From contig JAUNAC010000003.1 in assembly GCA_030527825.1 (NCBI GenBank), positions 62,001 to 126,000 on the forward strand: a stretch of DNA of 64,000 nt, in the 5' to 3' direction. The DNA is from Lautropia sp. GTDB taxonomy: Bacteria > Pseudomonadota > Gammaproteobacteria > Burkholderiales > Burkholderiaceae_E. Positions 18,551 through 28,881 of the stretch are shown here, piece by piece. The notes below the pieces were generated by a model, which ran no database searches, was not told where the DNA came from, and worked only from the letters and a program-made list of their open reading frames with translations. Position 1 is the stretch's first letter; every line of letters begins with the position of its first letter. Both the position numbers and the translations under genes were made by a program.

Positions 18551-19396
18551 ATGGAATTTCTCTACGCACTCCCCCTCATGGTCAAGGCGCTCATCCTCGG
18601 TATCGTCGAGGGCCTGACCGAATTTCTCCCCATTTCCAGCACCGGCCACCTCATTCTGGCCGGTTCGCTGCTTGGCTGGGATGATGACAAGGCCAAGGTC
18701 TTCGAAATCGCCATCCAGACCGGTGCCATCCTGGCGGTCATCTGGTACTACCGTGCCCGCATTGGCAAGGTACTGGCGGGCCTGACCTCCGACCGTGTCC
18801 AGCAGCGCTTTGCCATCAATGTCATCATCGGTTTCATTCCTGCGGCCGTCCTGGGGGTTCTGTTCAGCAAGGCCATCAAGGCCCATCTGTTTGGCCCGGT
18901 ACCCGTTGCCGTTGCCCTGGTGGTGGGGGGGCTGATCATCTTCTGGGTGGAAAAGCGCCAGCAGCACATGACCCCCCGGGTGACCGACATTGACCAGCTG
19001 ACACCGCTGGACGCGCTGAAGCTCGGCCTGGCCCAGACCTGTGCGCTTATTCCGGGCACCAGCCGTTCAGGGTCCACGATCATCGGTGGCATGATTTTCG
19101 GCCTGTCACGTCAGGTGGCTACCGAATTTTCCTTTTATCTGGCCATTCCCACCCTGATCGGTGCCAGCGTCTACGACATGTTCAAGCACCGTGACCTGCT
19201 GGGCACCGATGACATTCCGCTGTTTGCTGTCGGGACGGTCGTGGCCTTTTTCAGCGCGCTGGCCTGCGTACATTGGCTGATCCGCTTCGTGGCCAGCAAC
19301 AGCTTCCGCGTCTTTGCCTGGTATCGCGTCATCTTCGGCCTGATTATTCTGGTCACTGCCTACACTGGGGTTATCCATTGGGGCGCTGAGGGCTGA
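18551..19396 (+). CDS. uppP: undecaprenyl-diphosphatase (bacitracin resistance protein BacA)
   Basis: UppP dephosphorylates undecaprenyl diphosphate and recycles the lipid carrier for peptidoglycan and O-antigen synthesis. The 281-residue polytopic protein has both family signatures: [17 protein letters not shown] near residue 20 (catalytic Glu) and [16 protein letters not shown] near residue 165 (catalytic Arg and Ser). The ATG at 18551 is chosen; a longer frame from 18512 would begin with 13 residues that do not look membrane-inserted. A perfect intrinsic terminator follows. Confidence 0.96.
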   Translation: MEFLYALPLMVKALILGIVEGLTEFLPISSTGHLILAGSLLGWDDDKAKVFEIAIQTGAILAVIWYYRARIGKVLAGLTSDRVQQRFAINVIIGFIPAAVLGVLFSKAIKAHLFGPVPVAVALVVGGLIIFWVEKRQQHMTPRVTDIDQLTPLDALKLGLAQTCALIPGTSRSGSTIIGGMIFGLSRQVATEFSFYLAIPTLIGASVYDMFKHRDLLGTDDIPLFAVGTVVAFFSALACVHWLIRFVASNSFRVFAWYRVIFGLIILVTAYTGVIHWGAEG

Positions 19397-19442
19397 CACC
19401 ATTCCGGTGCATGCCCGGCACCGATATCATTCCCGTCATGCC

Positions 19443-19482
19443 GGCCAGTCAGGTGCCCTGCGCCTGACTGGCCTTTCTTTTT
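19443..19482 (+). terminator. rho-independent terminator after uppP
   Basis: Arms GGCCAGTCAGG (19443-19453) and CCTGACTGGCC (19463-19473) form a perfect 11-bp stem with a 9-nt loop, followed by TTTCTTTTT. It separates uppP from the symporter gene. Confidence 0.93.
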
Positions 19483-19504
19483 CTGTCATTGTCGGGAGTA
19501 TTTC

Positions 19505-20890
19505 ATGTCCGATGCGTTTAAAACGGACCGGCGGGGCTGGCTGATCCTGGCCGCTGATATCGTGTTGTTCGCGCTGCTGTTGCGGGCGCTGCCATTTTCT
19601 CCGGAAGAAAACCGTGGCCTGGCCATGCTGGTGTTCGTGGGCATCCTGTGGTTGACCGAGGCATTTCACATTACCGTGACGGCCCTGATGATTCCGCTCA
19701 TGGCGATCGGGCTGGGTATCCTGACCACTCAGGAAGCATTCGCTCCCTTCGCAGAGCCAGTTATTTTCATGTTCTTCGGTGGCTTTGCCATTGCGGCGGT
19801 GTTGCATGTCCAGAAACTGGATCTGTGGATCGCCGCTCATGTCATCCGGCTGGCAGGAGGCAGCCTGCGGCTGACCGTCATCTACCTGTTTGCGACCACA
19901 GCCTTTCTGTCATTGTTCGTGAACAATACCGCTGTCGCCGCCATGATGCTGCCGCTGACCACGGGCATACTGAGTCAGGTGGACATCGATCGTCACCGCA
20001 AACTCCATGCCTTCGTGCTTCTGGGGATCGCCTTCAGCGCCAGCATCGGCGGCATCGGCACCCTGGTGGGCAGTACACCCAATGCCTTGCTGGCCACCAT
20101 GGTAGACATCTCCTTTGCGCAGTGGCTTGCGTACGGGATGCCGGTGGTTGCGCTGCTGTTACCGGCCATGGTGCTGTCGTTGTGGCTGGTGCTGCGTCCG
20201 GATTTCAACGTGACCTTTTCGATGGATCTGGAAGAGATTCCGTTGACCGGCCGACGGATTTTTACGCTGGTGGCCTTCGCCACCACCGCAGTGCTGCTGA
20301 TCCTGAGCAAAGAGGTGGCTTCGCTGCTGCAACAGGGACTGGCGCTGTCGGGCCCAATCAAGAACATGGACTCCGTGATCGCAATGCTGGCTGTGGTGGT
20401 CATGTGCGTCGGTGGATCGGCCTCCTGGAAACAGGTTCAGGAAAAGACGGAATGGGGGGTTTTGATGCTGTTCGGTGGGGGGTTGGGGCTTTCCATCGTG
20501 ATGAAGCACACCGGTGCCAGCCGGATTCTGGCTGACAGCATCGTGAACGCGGTGGGCCATCAACCGCCCGTCATCATCATGCTTGTCCTGACCAGTTTCG
20601 TTGTATTGCTGACGGAATTTACCTCCAATACGGCCACCGCAGCGCTGCTGATGCCCATTTTCATTACGGTGGCGCGATCACTGCACCTGCCGGACATTTC
20701 CATGGCTGCCATTATTGCCTGTGGCGCATCATGCGCCTTCATGTTGCCGATTGCTACGCCACCCAATGCCATTGTCTACGCCACTGGCCGTATCCGGCTG
20801 GGCGAAATGATCCGGGTCGGGCTGCTGCTGAACCTCGCGTGTATCCTGGTCATCGGCCTGTTGGCCCATTTTTTCTGGGCGCGTGGCTAG
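19505..20890 (+). CDS. SLC13/DASS-family sodium:anion symporter
   Basis: The 461-residue membrane protein has about 11-12 hydrophobic segments and belongs to the divalent anion:sodium symporters (dicarboxylate, sulfate or related). The two family repeats each carry an SNT-like sodium/substrate motif: FVNNTAVAAMMLP near residue 138 and EFTSNTATAALLMPI near residue 370. The segment GSTPNALLATM near residue 190 and ATPPNAIVYATG near residue 418 are also typical. A good ribosome site (GGGAG) precedes the ATG. Substrate cannot be deduced. It converges with the epimerase gene. Confidence 0.9.
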   Translation: MSDAFKTDRRGWLILAADIVLFALLLRALPFSPEENRGLAMLVFVGILWLTEAFHITVTALMIPLMAIGLGILTTQEAFAPFAEPVIFMFFGGFAIAAVLHVQKLDLWIAAHVIRLAGGSLRLTVIYLFATTAFLSLFVNNTAVAAMMLPLTTGILSQVDIDRHRKLHAFVLLGIAFSASIGGIGTLVGSTPNALLATMVDISFAQWLAYGMPVVALLLPAMVLSLWLVLRPDFNVTFSMDLEEIPLTGRRIFTLVAFATTAVLLILSKEVASLLQQGLALSGPIKNMDSVIAMLAVVVMCVGGSASWKQVQEKTEWGVLMLFGGGLGLSIVMKHTGASRILADSIVNAVGHQPPVIIMLVLTSFVVLLTEFTSNTATAALLMPIFITVARSLHLPDISMAAIIACGASCAFMLPIATPPNAIVYATGRIRLGEMIRVGLLLNLACILVIGLLAHFFWARG

Positions 20891-20943
20891 AGAAGGTTCC
20901 GCGCCCGTATGGGGTTGCCCGGGTCGGCAGGAACGGCAGATAG

Positions 20944-21960
20944 CTAGCCTTCTGGCGAGGTCAAGGGCGACAGGGATTGCCGATAGCCGGCAATCGTCCG
21001 TGCCAGGCCGTCCTCCAGGCTAATACGGGGTAGCCAGCCCTGTAGTGCGGCCTGCATGGCGGACAGATTGGCGCAGCGAGCCTGTTCGTTGCGTCGCTGC
21101 ATGCGCTCGACCGGTTGTAGGGGCAGCCCGGTACCCAGTTGCCGCTGAATGATCCCGACCACATCCGCAATGCTGGCCAGCCGGCCGCAGCCCACGTCGA
21201 TGCTGGCCGGTTTGGCCTGTGGCAGCAGCGCGCCAGCAATCAGGGCATCGGCGACGTCTTCAACGTGGATCCAGTCGCACAGACGGTCCGGATTGCCGAT
21301 TGCCGGGGCCTTACCCTGAAGCAGCGCCAGAACGACGGAGGGAATCAGCCGCCGCAGATTCGGATCATCTTCCCCGTAGGCCATGCCGATGCGCATGTTC
21401 AGCACATTGCTGCCATAGAGATGATTCAGGCTGCCGGTCAGTACCTCGACCATGGCCTTGCTCATCCCATAGGGCGAACCCAGCGTGAGCGGCTCCTGCC
21501 AGGGATTGGACGCCTCCAGAGAACCCGCCACGACGATCCGGCAGGCGGGCAGCCGATCCATCGCGCCAAGGATCAGATTGATGCTGCCCATCAGGTTGAC
21601 CTGCAGTGCCTGGGCAATGGCTGCTACCGAACGGTCGGTGTTGGCATAGCCCGACAGATGGATGATGCTGTCAGGCTGCAGATCGTGCAGGGTCTGGGCA
21701 CAGGCGGCCTCACTGCTGAAATCGATCAGCGCCTCCTGCAGCGGCGGCAGGCCGCTGCTCAGGGGCTGGCTCTCCGCACGACGCAGGACGATGATCTGAG
21801 CGCCGCGCTGATGCAGGCGCCGGATGACATGCCGCCCCAGAAAGCCGGCCGAACCGGTGATGGCAAAGCGATGGCTGCTCAGATCGTGGGGCAGCGATGC
21901 CGCCTGGGTCGCGGTGACGCTGTCAGCGGGAAGAGAGGCGGAGGTCGATGGGGATGGCAT
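20944..21960 (-). CDS. NAD-dependent sugar-nucleotide epimerase/dehydratase
   Basis: This 338-residue SDR protein has the NAD-binding motif ITGSAGFLGRHVIRRL near residue 34, and YGMSKAMVEVL near 165 with the Tyr-x3-Lys pair. The segment SYANT-like IIHLSGYANTDRSV near 100 replaces the usual HLAA motif. The best match is to GDP-mannose 4,6-dehydratase or GDP-6-deoxy-mannose reductase relatives (RmdA-like), but the active site is not clear enough to assign a reaction. It stands alone, far from the polysaccharide region, and its neighbour trmB is 92 bases downstream. Confidence 0.82.
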   Translation of the reverse strand: MPSPSTSASLPADSVTATQAASLPHDLSSHRFAITGSAGFLGRHVIRRLHQRGAQIIVLRRAESQPLSSGLPPLQEALIDFSSEAACAQTLHDLQPDSIIHLSGYANTDRSVAAIAQALQVNLMGSINLILGAMDRLPACRIVVAGSLEASNPWQEPLTLGSPYGMSKAMVEVLTGSLNHLYGSNVLNMRIGMAYGEDDPNLRRLIPSVVLALLQGKAPAIGNPDRLCDWIHVEDVADALIAGALLPQAKPASIDVGCGRLASIADVVGIIQRQLGTGLPLQPVERMQRRNEQARCANLSAMQAALQGWLPRISLEDGLARTIAGYRQSLSPLTSPEG

Positions 21961-22052
21961 AACGCTGTGATGACGGGGCAGTGATCGGGAAGAGGCACTC
22001 CCCTGGAGATATCTGGCTGGACGGTGGCCTGAATGGCGGGCGCGCGCAAAAA

Positions 22053-22820
22053 TCAGCTTCGGCGATAGCGGATCAGGTCGGTAATGGCATGTCCGAGCCG
22101 CTCGCCCCGCTGCTCGAAGCGGGTTGGCGGTCGCGGGCAGGGCAGGCTGGGGCTGCTCGGCGGCAGCGGGGGGGACTGTACCAGTGAATCAGTTTCATCA
22201 AGCACCTGGCGCATCTGATCGGCATAGTCCTGCCAGTCGGTGGCCAGATGCAGATAGCCGCCTGGCGCCAGGGTTGTGGCCAGTTCACGGACGAAGGGCG
22301 TCTGGATCAGGCGGCGCTTGTGGTGGCGGGCCTTGGGCCAGGGATCTGGAAAGAAGATATGAATCCCGGCCAGAGAGCCGGGCACAATCATTTGCCGGAC
22401 GACCTGCTGGGCGTCGTGTTCAATCACGCGCAGATTGTCGAGCGCCCGCTGTTCCACCTGTTTCAACAGGGCGCCCACGCCGGGCGTGTGCACGTCAATG
22501 GCCAGGAAGTTGATGTCGGGCGCCTGTGCCGCGATGGCGGCCGTGGTGTCCCCCATGCCAAAGCCGATTTCAAGGACGACCGGTGCCTGACGTCCAAAGA
22601 CCTTGACGAAGTCCAGTGGCCCGTCCTGAAAAGGCAGCCCGAAGACCGGCATCAGGCGCTCCCAGGCATCACGCTGCGCAGCAGAAAAATGAGACCGTCG
22701 CAAGACGTAGCTGCGAATGCCGCGGTGGGCGGGCTCGGCGACGGACGATGTCGCATCGGTGGCATCGGATGGCATGGAAGACGTAGCGAGAGAGGGCGGC
22801 ATTGCTGGCAGGCGGGTCAA
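22053..22820 (-). CDS. trmB: tRNA (guanine-N7)-methyltransferase
   Basis: TrmB makes m7G46 in the variable loop of many tRNAs with S-adenosylmethionine. The 255-residue protein has the SAM motif [15 protein letters not shown] near residue 80 and the family motif [17 protein letters not shown] near residue 155, followed by [14 protein letters not shown] Ser/Thr-rich N-terminal extension of about 30 residues precedes the conserved [13 protein letters not shown] motif. It follows thiG on the same strand, a gene order seen in related betaproteobacteria. Confidence 0.96.
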   Translation of the reverse strand: MTRLPAMPPSLATSSMPSDATDATSSVAEPAHRGIRSYVLRRSHFSAAQRDAWERLMPVFGLPFQDGPLDFVKVFGRQAPVVLEIGFGMGDTTAAIAAQAPDINFLAIDVHTPGVGALLKQVEQRALDNLRVIEHDAQQVVRQMIVPGSLAGIHIFFPDPWPKARHHKRRLIQTPFVRELATTLAPGGYLHLATDWQDYADQMRQVLDETDSLVQSPPLPPSSPSLPCPRPPTRFEQRGERLGHAITDLIRYRRS

Positions 22821-22871
22821 AAAACAGAATGCCGGGCGACATGGCCCGGCCTGGCATCAGAAATGAATCGC

Positions 22872-23675
22872 TCAGCGACCGAGACTGGGCAACAGTCCTT
22901 CCGTAGGTGAGGAGGGGGTCGCCGCATAATACTTGCGGGGCATGCGGCCAGCCCGCCAGGCCAGGCGGCCGGCCTCCACCGCTGCCTTCATGGCGCTGGC
23001 CATCAGCAGCGGATCCTGCGCTTTGGCAATGGCCGTATTCATCAACACCGCCGAGCAGCCCAGCTCCATCGCCACTGTGGCATCGGAGGCCGTGCCTACC
23101 CCCGCGTCGACAATCACGGGCACCCGGGCCTGTTCCAGGATCAGGCGCAGGTTCCAGGGATTGAGGATGCCCATGCCCGAACCGATGAGTGACGCCAGCG
23201 GCATGATGGCGACACAGCCGATGTCTTCCAGCATCCGGGCCTGGATAGGATCGTCGCTGCAGTACACCATGACCTCGAAACCTTCGTTGACCAGTGTACG
23301 CGCGGCCAGCAGCGTTTCCGGCATGTTGGGAAACAGATTCTGTTCATTGCCCAGAACCTCCAGCTTGACCAGGGTATGGCCATCCAGCAGTTCGCGGGCT
23401 AGCCGCAGGGTGCGCACCGCATCCTGTGCGGTATAACAGCCTGCCGTGTTGGGCAGGATCGTGAAACGTCCGGGCGGAACTGCGTCCAGCAGACTGGGCT
23501 GGTCTGCATGCTGACCGATATTGGTGCGGCGAATGGCCACCGTCACAATCTCGGCGCCACTGGCGTCGATGGCCTGGCGGGTCTGGTCAAAGTCCGCGTA
23601 TTTGCCAGTACCCACCAGCAGACGTGATGAAAATGTGCGCGAGCCGATAACCAAGGGATCGGTAACGGAGGTCAT
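22872..23675 (-). CDS. thiG: thiazole synthase
   Basis: ThiG forms the thiazole phosphate ring of thiamine from deoxyxylulose phosphate, dehydroglycine and ThiS thiocarboxylate. The 267-residue TIM-barrel protein has the start [13 protein letters not shown], the Schiff-base Lys in [11 protein letters not shown] near residue 95, and the phosphate-binding [18 protein letters not shown] segment near 185. The ATG at 23675 (MTSVTDPLV) is preferred over one at 23714. thiS lies immediately upstream, so sulfur carrier and synthase are co-expressed. Confidence 0.96.
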   Translation of the reverse strand: MTSVTDPLVIGSRTFSSRLLVGTGKYADFDQTRQAIDASGAEIVTVAIRRTNIGQHADQPSLLDAVPPGRFTILPNTAGCYTAQDAVRTLRLARELLDGHTLVKLEVLGNEQNLFPNMPETLLAARTLVNEGFEVMVYCSDDPIQARMLEDIGCVAIMPLASLIGSGMGILNPWNLRLILEQARVPVIVDAGVGTASDATVAMELGCSAVLMNTAIAKAQDPLLMASAMKAAVEAGRLAWRAGRMPRKYYAATPSSPTEGLLPSLGR

Positions 23676-23756
23676 GCCAGTCTCCTGAAGGCGGAAAGAG
23701 TGGATCCTGCTCAAATGTGTCGGAGGCCAGCAGCGCCCCCGTGTGGGTCCGAACGA

Positions 23757-23960
23757 CTAGCCGCCGCCGACGGCCACCACGATCTCCAGCCGGTCGCCGG
23801 CTGCCAGTGGCGTCTCGACATAGCGCGACTTCGGCACGATCTCACCATTGCGCTCAACAGCGATGCGTTTACCTGCATAGCCGAGCGTCTGAACCAGCTC
23901 GGCCAGGTCGCTACCATCCTTCACTGCATGAGGGGTGTCGTTCAGAGTGATCTCAATCAT
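23757..23960 (-). CDS. thiS: sulfur carrier protein ThiS
   Basis: ThiS is a ubiquitin-fold sulfur carrier that is thiocarboxylated on its C-terminal glycine and feeds ThiG. The 67-residue chain starts MIEITLNDTPH and ends AVGGG, so the required terminal Gly-Gly is present, with one extra Gly before it. An in-frame ATG two codons upstream (23966) and a longer frame to 24014 are less likely. No THI-box riboswitch could be seen upstream. Confidence 0.94.
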   Translation of the reverse strand: MIEITLNDTPHAVKDGSDLAELVQTLGYAGKRIAVERNGEIVPKSRYVETPLAAGDRLEIVVAVGGG

Positions 23961-24082
23961 CGTCATGGCGTGCCATGCCCTGCAAGAGACTGTCGATCCG
24001 GCGCAGTATGCCAAAAACCACGCCTGTCTGCCAGACGTAGCATGGCCACCCCGCCCGGGGGCAGGATGGATGTCGGGGAAAG

Positions 24083-24694
24083 TTAATGCGGCTCTTTTGA
24101 ATCGGCTTTCGACATCATCCGGTCAGTGAAGGCAATGGCCATCGCGGACAGCAGAAACGTCAGATGGATGGCCGTCTGGGCAATCAGCGTGTGCGCAGAG
24201 TAATTGTCGGCGTTGATGAATGTCCTGAGCAGGTGGATCGAGCTGATGCCGATGATGGACATCGCCAGTTTCACTTTCAGCACCGATGCGTTGACATGAC
24301 TCAGCCATTCCGGCTGATCGCGGTGTCCTTCCAGATCCATGCGGCTGACAAATGTTTCGTAGCCGCCCACGATCACCATGATCAGCAGATTCGAAATCAT
24401 CACCACGTCGATGAGCGCCAGCACTACCAGCATGATGACGGTCTCATTCAGCATCGTGACCGGTCTGTCGCTCCGATAGCCGATGCTGTCGACCAGAATC
24501 TGCAGGGCGTGCTGGTTGCCGAGGGCGGCTTCGACCAGATGCCACAGCTCCACCAGAAAGTGCTCGACATAAACGCCCTGGGCCACGATCAGGCCCAGGT
24601 AGAGAGGCAGCTGCAGCCAGCGGCTGGCAAAAATCAGGCGGGGCAGGGGGCGCAACCGTGTCCGTGCGGTGGGCTGCGGGCTGGGTTCGTTCAT
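24083..24694 (-). CDS. UPF0114 (YqhA/TIGR00645) family inner membrane protein
   Basis: The 203-residue protein has four hydrophobic segments and the family pattern: [18 protein letters not shown] near residue 25, [21 protein letters not shown] near 110 (read in two parts), and [15 protein letters not shown] near 155. The family function is not established. It is followed in transcription order by thiS after 122 bases, and the ABC transporter gene lies 24 bases upstream, so it may be co-transcribed with either. Confidence 0.88.
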   Translation of the reverse strand: MNEPSPQPTARTRLRPLPRLIFASRWLQLPLYLGLIVAQGVYVEHFLVELWHLVEAALGNQHALQILVDSIGYRSDRPVTMLNETVIMLVVLALIDVVMISNLLIMVIVGGYETFVSRMDLEGHRDQPEWLSHVNASVLKVKLAMSIIGISSIHLLRTFINADNYSAHTLIAQTAIHLTFLLSAMAIAFTDRMMSKADSKEPH

Positions 24695-24718
24695 GAGGGT
24701 AGGGAAACTCCTGGTCGA

Positions 24719-26590
24719 TCAGTCGTCAGAGGCAGTCTGCTCGCCCAGGAACCCGCCGCTCTGATGCGCCCACAGACGGGCATACAGACCGTTCCGGGCC
24801 AGCAGCTCGGCGTGGCTGCCTTCTTCCACAATCGTGCCCTTGTCCAGCACCACCAGGCGGTCCATGGCCGCAATAGTGGAGAGACGGTGCGCAATGGCGA
24901 TGACTGTCTTGCCGGCCATCAGGGTGTTCAGGCTGTCCTGGATCGCGGCCTCCACTTCGGAGTCCAGCGCACTGGTGGCCTCGTCCAGCAGCAGAATGGG
25001 CGCATTCTTCAGGATGACCCGGGCAATGGCAATGCGCTGGCGCTGGCCACCTGAGAGTTTGACCCCCCGTTCGCCCACCTGCACGTCGAACCCTTTGTTG
25101 CCCGATGGATCTTCCAGCGATTCAATGAAAACATCCGCCTCGGCCTTGCGCGCCGCCTCACGCATCTCTGCATCGGTTGCATCGGGGCGACCGTACAGGA
25201 TGTTGTCGCGCACCGAGCGGTGCAGCAGCGATGTGTCCTGCGTCACCATGCCGATCTGCGCCCGGAGCGAGTTCTGGGTTACATCGGCAATGTTCTGACC
25301 GTCGATGACGATGCGCCCCTGCTGGACATCGTAGAAGCGCAGCAGCAGGTTGACGATGGTGGATTTCCCCGCGCCGGACCGCCCGACCAGACCGATTTTT
25401 TCACCTGGCCGGATGTGCAGACAGAAGTTTTTCAGCACAGGACGTGTGTCGTTTTTCTTGTTTTCGTTGTAGAAGAAATCGACATTTTCAAAACGGATAT
25501 CACCCTGCTGAATGGTGAGCTGCGTCGCATCGGGGCGATCAAGCACCAGCTGCGGTTTGGTCAGGGTGTTCATCCCGTCCTGAATGGTGCCAATGTTTTC
25601 CGTCAGAGAGGAGGCTTGCCACATGATCCAGTGCGACAGTTCGTTGATGCGCATCGCCATGGCGATCGCGGCCGCCACGGCACCAGGGCTGACCTTGCCC
25701 GCGTTCCACAGCAGCAGGCCGAGGGCAGCCACACTGCCAATCAGCAGCGTGTTCAGCGTCAGCGATGTGAATTCCATCAGCGTCACCCAGCGCATCTGTT
25801 TGTGGACAGTGTCCATGAACTCATCCATCGCCGTGCGCGCATAGGCAGATTCGCGCTCGCTGTGCGAAAAAAGCTTCACGGTCGCGATGTTGCTGTAGGC
25901 GTCAGTGATGCGTCCGGTCATCATGGAGCGGGCGTTGGCCTGGGCCTCCCCCTGCTGGCCCAGTCGGGGAGCAAACCACCACAGCATCAGGATGAAGAGC
26001 ACGACCCACGTCAGGAAGGGCAGCAGCAGCCAGGCATCGAAGCCCCACAATATCAGCGAGCTGCTCAGGAAATACACCACAAGATAGGCCGCCTCATCGG
26101 CAAATGTCATGATGACATCGCGAATGGCCAATGCGGTCTGCATCACCTTGGCGGACACCCGGCCGGCAAACTCATCCTGGTAAAAACTCAGGCTCTGGTT
26201 GAGCATCAGCCGGTGAAAGCGCCAGCGCAGCCGCATCGGCAGGACTCCCTGCAGTGACTGAAAGCGCAGTGTCGATGCCACCAGCGTCACCAGTGGGCGC
26301 AGCAGCAGCCCGATACCCATGAGCGCCAGCATGCCGCCTTTCGCGCCCCACAGGGTTGCCGGCGTGTATTGGCCTATCCAGTCCACCAGATAACTCATCC
26401 ATTGGAACATCAGGGCTTCCAGGATCCCGATACCCGTGGCAACGATGAACAGCAGCAGCAGCCAGCGACGCACGCCATTCAGTGAATCCAGCGCGAAGCG
26501 TAGGATCCCCCGGTTCGGAATCTGGTGTGTCTCTTCTGGATAAGGATCAATCCGGCTTTCGAACCATTGAAAGAAAGGGGTCATCTTCAT
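24719..26590 (-). CDS. ABC exporter, fused membrane and ATPase domains (MsbA/MDR-like)
   Basis: A half-transporter of 623 residues with six membrane segments at about residues 40-320 and an ATPase domain after about 375. The ATPase motifs are complete: Walker A GRSGAGKSTI, the signature LSGGQRQRIAIAR and Walker B ILLLDEATSALD, then the H-loop IAHRLST. It should work as a homodimer exporting a lipid or hydrophobic compound. The start at 26590 (MKMTPFFQ) is preferred; a longer frame to 26650 adds a segment with no family match. The substrate is unknown. Confidence 0.91.
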   Translation of the reverse strand: MKMTPFFQWFESRIDPYPEETHQIPNRGILRFALDSLNGVRRWLLLLFIVATGIGILEALMFQWMSYLVDWIGQYTPATLWGAKGGMLALMGIGLLLRPLVTLVASTLRFQSLQGVLPMRLRWRFHRLMLNQSLSFYQDEFAGRVSAKVMQTALAIRDVIMTFADEAAYLVVYFLSSSLILWGFDAWLLLPFLTWVVLFILMLWWFAPRLGQQGEAQANARSMMTGRITDAYSNIATVKLFSHSERESAYARTAMDEFMDTVHKQMRWVTLMEFTSLTLNTLLIGSVAALGLLLWNAGKVSPGAVAAAIAMAMRINELSHWIMWQASSLTENIGTIQDGMNTLTKPQLVLDRPDATQLTIQQGDIRFENVDFFYNENKKNDTRPVLKNFCLHIRPGEKIGLVGRSGAGKSTIVNLLLRFYDVQQGRIVIDGQNIADVTQNSLRAQIGMVTQDTSLLHRSVRDNILYGRPDATDAEMREAARKAEADVFIESLEDPSGNKGFDVQVGERGVKLSGGQRQRIAIARVILKNAPILLLDEATSALDSEVEAAIQDSLNTLMAGKTVIAIAHRLSTIAAMDRLVVLDKGTIVEEGSHAELLARNGLYARLWAHQSGGFLGEQTASDD

Positions 26591-26722
26591 GAAAAAGCCC
26601 GAAAATAATGTTGGAAGGCCGCTGAATGGACAAATAAGGAAAGTAGACAAGGTGGCCGTCCCATGCAGTTGGCTAGTGTAGCGTGCATATCGTGGATATG
26701 ACCAGAGCCGGGTGGAACGCGG

Positions 26723-27658
26723 TCAGGCGCGCTCTGGTTGCCTGCCGGTCAGTGTGCTGCCCATGGCTGCTGTCACGGTCAACCCAATCGCACACCATTG
26801 CGGCCATGTCAGCCGCTCTCCCAGTGTCACCAGCGCGACCAGCGATGTCAGCGCCGGCTCCAGACTGGTCAGCACCCCGTAGGTACCCGCCCGCAGGCCG
26901 CGCATGGCCTTCATCTCCAGAAACATGGGAATGGCACTGGATACCACGGCGGTGCCCAGGCCGATCGTCAGAACTTTTGGGGCAAACAACATGCTGCCAG
27001 CGTGCATCAGGCCAACGGGAAAGACCAGCACGGCGCCGGTCATGACCCCCAGGGCGACTGTCATACCAGCATGCAGATGATGGGTCCGCTTGCCAAAGAT
27101 GATGTAGCCTGCCCAGCAGACGGCAGCGCCTGCCGCATACATCAACCCCTGCATATCGGGATGTGTCACGGCCGTGCCACCGACTGCGGGCAGGGCAGTG
27201 GCCAGGTGACGGGGGGTCGGCCAGATGGGCAGGAGCAGCAGCAGTCCGGCCACCGCACAGCCAATCCAGAGAAAATCCATCGGCCGGCGGGAGGTGCACA
27301 GCGCCACCGACAACGGCCCGCAGAATTCGACGGCCACCGCAATCCCGAAAGGCGTCGTGCGCAGCGACATGTAAAAAAGCAAATTCATCAAGCCCAGTGT
27401 CGCCCCGTAGCGAAGCACGACCCACCAGTCCTGGCGGGGCAGGCGGTGCCGCCAGGGTCGGCCCAGTAGCATGAGCACCAGGGCGGAAAAGAGCAGGCGC
27501 AGTGCGGTGGTGCCCTGGGCGCCAACAAGGGGAAAAAGCTGCTTGGCCAGCGATGTACCCAGGGCCAGCGCCAGCATGGAAGCCAGTAGCCACAGAACCG
27601 GTTTCAGGGGAAATGCGTGGGTCGCATCATGCCGATGGGGCATGGAAGGGGAGGCCAT
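26723..27658 (-). CDS. DMT-family exporter, RhtA/EamA-like
   Basis: The 311-residue protein has about ten membrane helices arranged as two EamA repeats. The segment GIAVAVEFCGPLSVAL near residue 105 is typical of RhtA-type threonine/homoserine exporters, as is SSAIPMFLEMKAMRGLRAGTYGVL (in two pieces) in the second repeat. The N-terminal 20 residues are His-rich and could be spurious; an internal ATG at 27643 is possible. An amino acid or metabolite efflux role is inferred from family only. Confidence 0.83.
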   Translation of the reverse strand: MASPSMPHRHDATHAFPLKPVLWLLASMLALALGTSLAKQLFPLVGAQGTTALRLLFSALVLMLLGRPWRHRLPRQDWWVVLRYGATLGLMNLLFYMSLRTTPFGIAVAVEFCGPLSVALCTSRRPMDFLWIGCAVAGLLLLLPIWPTPRHLATALPAVGGTAVTHPDMQGLMYAAGAAVCWAGYIIFGKRTHHLHAGMTVALGVMTGAVLVFPVGLMHAGSMLFAPKVLTIGLGTAVVSSAIPMFLEMKAMRGLRAGTYGVLTSLEPALTSLVALVTLGERLTWPQWCAIGLTVTAAMGSTLTGRQPERA

Positions 27659-27801
27659 GGGGACAGGAAAGGCAGGATGAATGGCGAACGCCGGTATGGC
27701 GATCCGGTGCTGACGAAATCACCGTCAGGACAGCAGCAGACCGCTATCTGGTCATGATAATAACGGCAGCGTCGTGCGGGCAGGATCTGACCGGAACGGT
27801 G

Positions 27802-28746
27802 TCAGGCCGGCAGTGTGTGCAGACCGATGCCCAGCAACTCGCGCACATGCTGCTCCACGCTGGCAGACAGCGCTTCCAGTGCATACCCCCCTTCCAGGAT
27901 AGATATCGCACGTCCCTGGCAGTACTGTTCAGCCTGCAGCATCAGCCAGTGTGTTATCCAGGCATAGTCGGCCGTCGTCCAGCCCAACTGGCCCATGTCA
28001 TCATCCCGGTGGGCATCAAAGCCGGCGGAAATGAAGATCAGTTCCGGCTGAAAGCGCTCCAGTGCCGGCGCCCAGCGTTCCCGGACCACGGCCTTCATAG
28101 CATCACCCCGGGAGTACCGCTCAAGCGGCACGTTGCACATGTTGTCCCCCAAAGGAACCTCTCCATGATGGGGGAATATTTGTGGCTGGAAGGTTGACAG
28201 CATCAGTACGCGTTCATCGCCTGCCAGAATATCCTCGCTGCCATTGCCATGGTGGACATCGAAATCAAACAGGGCGATCCGTGACAGCCCGTAGGAGGCA
28301 AGCGCATGCCGGATGCCCACCACCACATTGTTGTAGAAGCAGAACCCCATGGCAGACTGGTACGTTGCATGATGCCCAGGAGGGCGTACATTGCAGAATA
28401 CCCGCCGAAATCCCTGCGTCATCACCAGATCCACGGCCAGGACGGCAGCGCCGGCTGCGTGGCGCGCCGCCTCCAGCGTATGAGGATTCATCAGCGTATC
28501 TGCATCCAGGGAAAAATAGCCTTCCCGCGGTGATACTTCTTCCAGATGGTCGAGATAGCGCGCCTGATGCGCCCGCAACAGCTGCTCGCGCGTGACAGCA
28601 GGCGCATCAAAGCCCACCATGAGGTCGATCAGACCGCTGGAACACAGGCGATCAGCGATCACGCGCACTCTATCCGGACTTTCCGGGTGCCACTCTCCCA
28701 TGTCATGCAGCGTCGAGCTGCTGTGGCTAATGTAGGCTACATCCAT
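27802..28746 (-). CDS. histone deacetylase-like (class II/AcuC-type) amidohydrolase
   Basis: The 314-residue arginase/deacetylase-fold enzyme probably removes acetyl or a similar acyl group from polyamines, proteins or small molecules. Zinc and active-site motifs are intact: HPESPDR near residue 20, RPPGHHA at 121-127, GFCFYNNVVVG near 135, DFDVHHGNG at 161-169, and FISAGFDAHRDD near 250. Such proteins are common in betaproteobacteria; substrate unknown. The gene is followed by tRNA-Gly on the opposite strand. Confidence 0.93.
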   Translation of the reverse strand: MDVAYISHSSSTLHDMGEWHPESPDRVRVIADRLCSSGLIDLMVGFDAPAVTREQLLRAHQARYLDHLEEVSPREGYFSLDADTLMNPHTLEAARHAAGAAVLAVDLVMTQGFRRVFCNVRPPGHHATYQSAMGFCFYNNVVVGIRHALASYGLSRIALFDFDVHHGNGSEDILAGDERVLMLSTFQPQIFPHHGEVPLGDNMCNVPLERYSRGDAMKAVVRERWAPALERFQPELIFISAGFDAHRDDDMGQLGWTTADYAWITHWLMLQAEQYCQGRAISILEGGYALEALSASVEQHVRELLGIGLHTLPA

Positions 28747-28881
28747 TTGCCCATTCTAGAGGGCGCTTCCATTCCCTCCATCTCGGGAAAAACCCCATAT
28801 TCATCACGTCTTGGGGGGGTATGTCCGGACTGGAACGACAGGTGGGCACGGTCCCGGGAATCATCGTACAATACACACTAT

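Noticed and set aside
23961..24082. Possible TPP riboswitch before thiS
   Set aside because: The conserved CTGAGA and the ACC-to-CCTGATCTGG segments of the THI box are missing.
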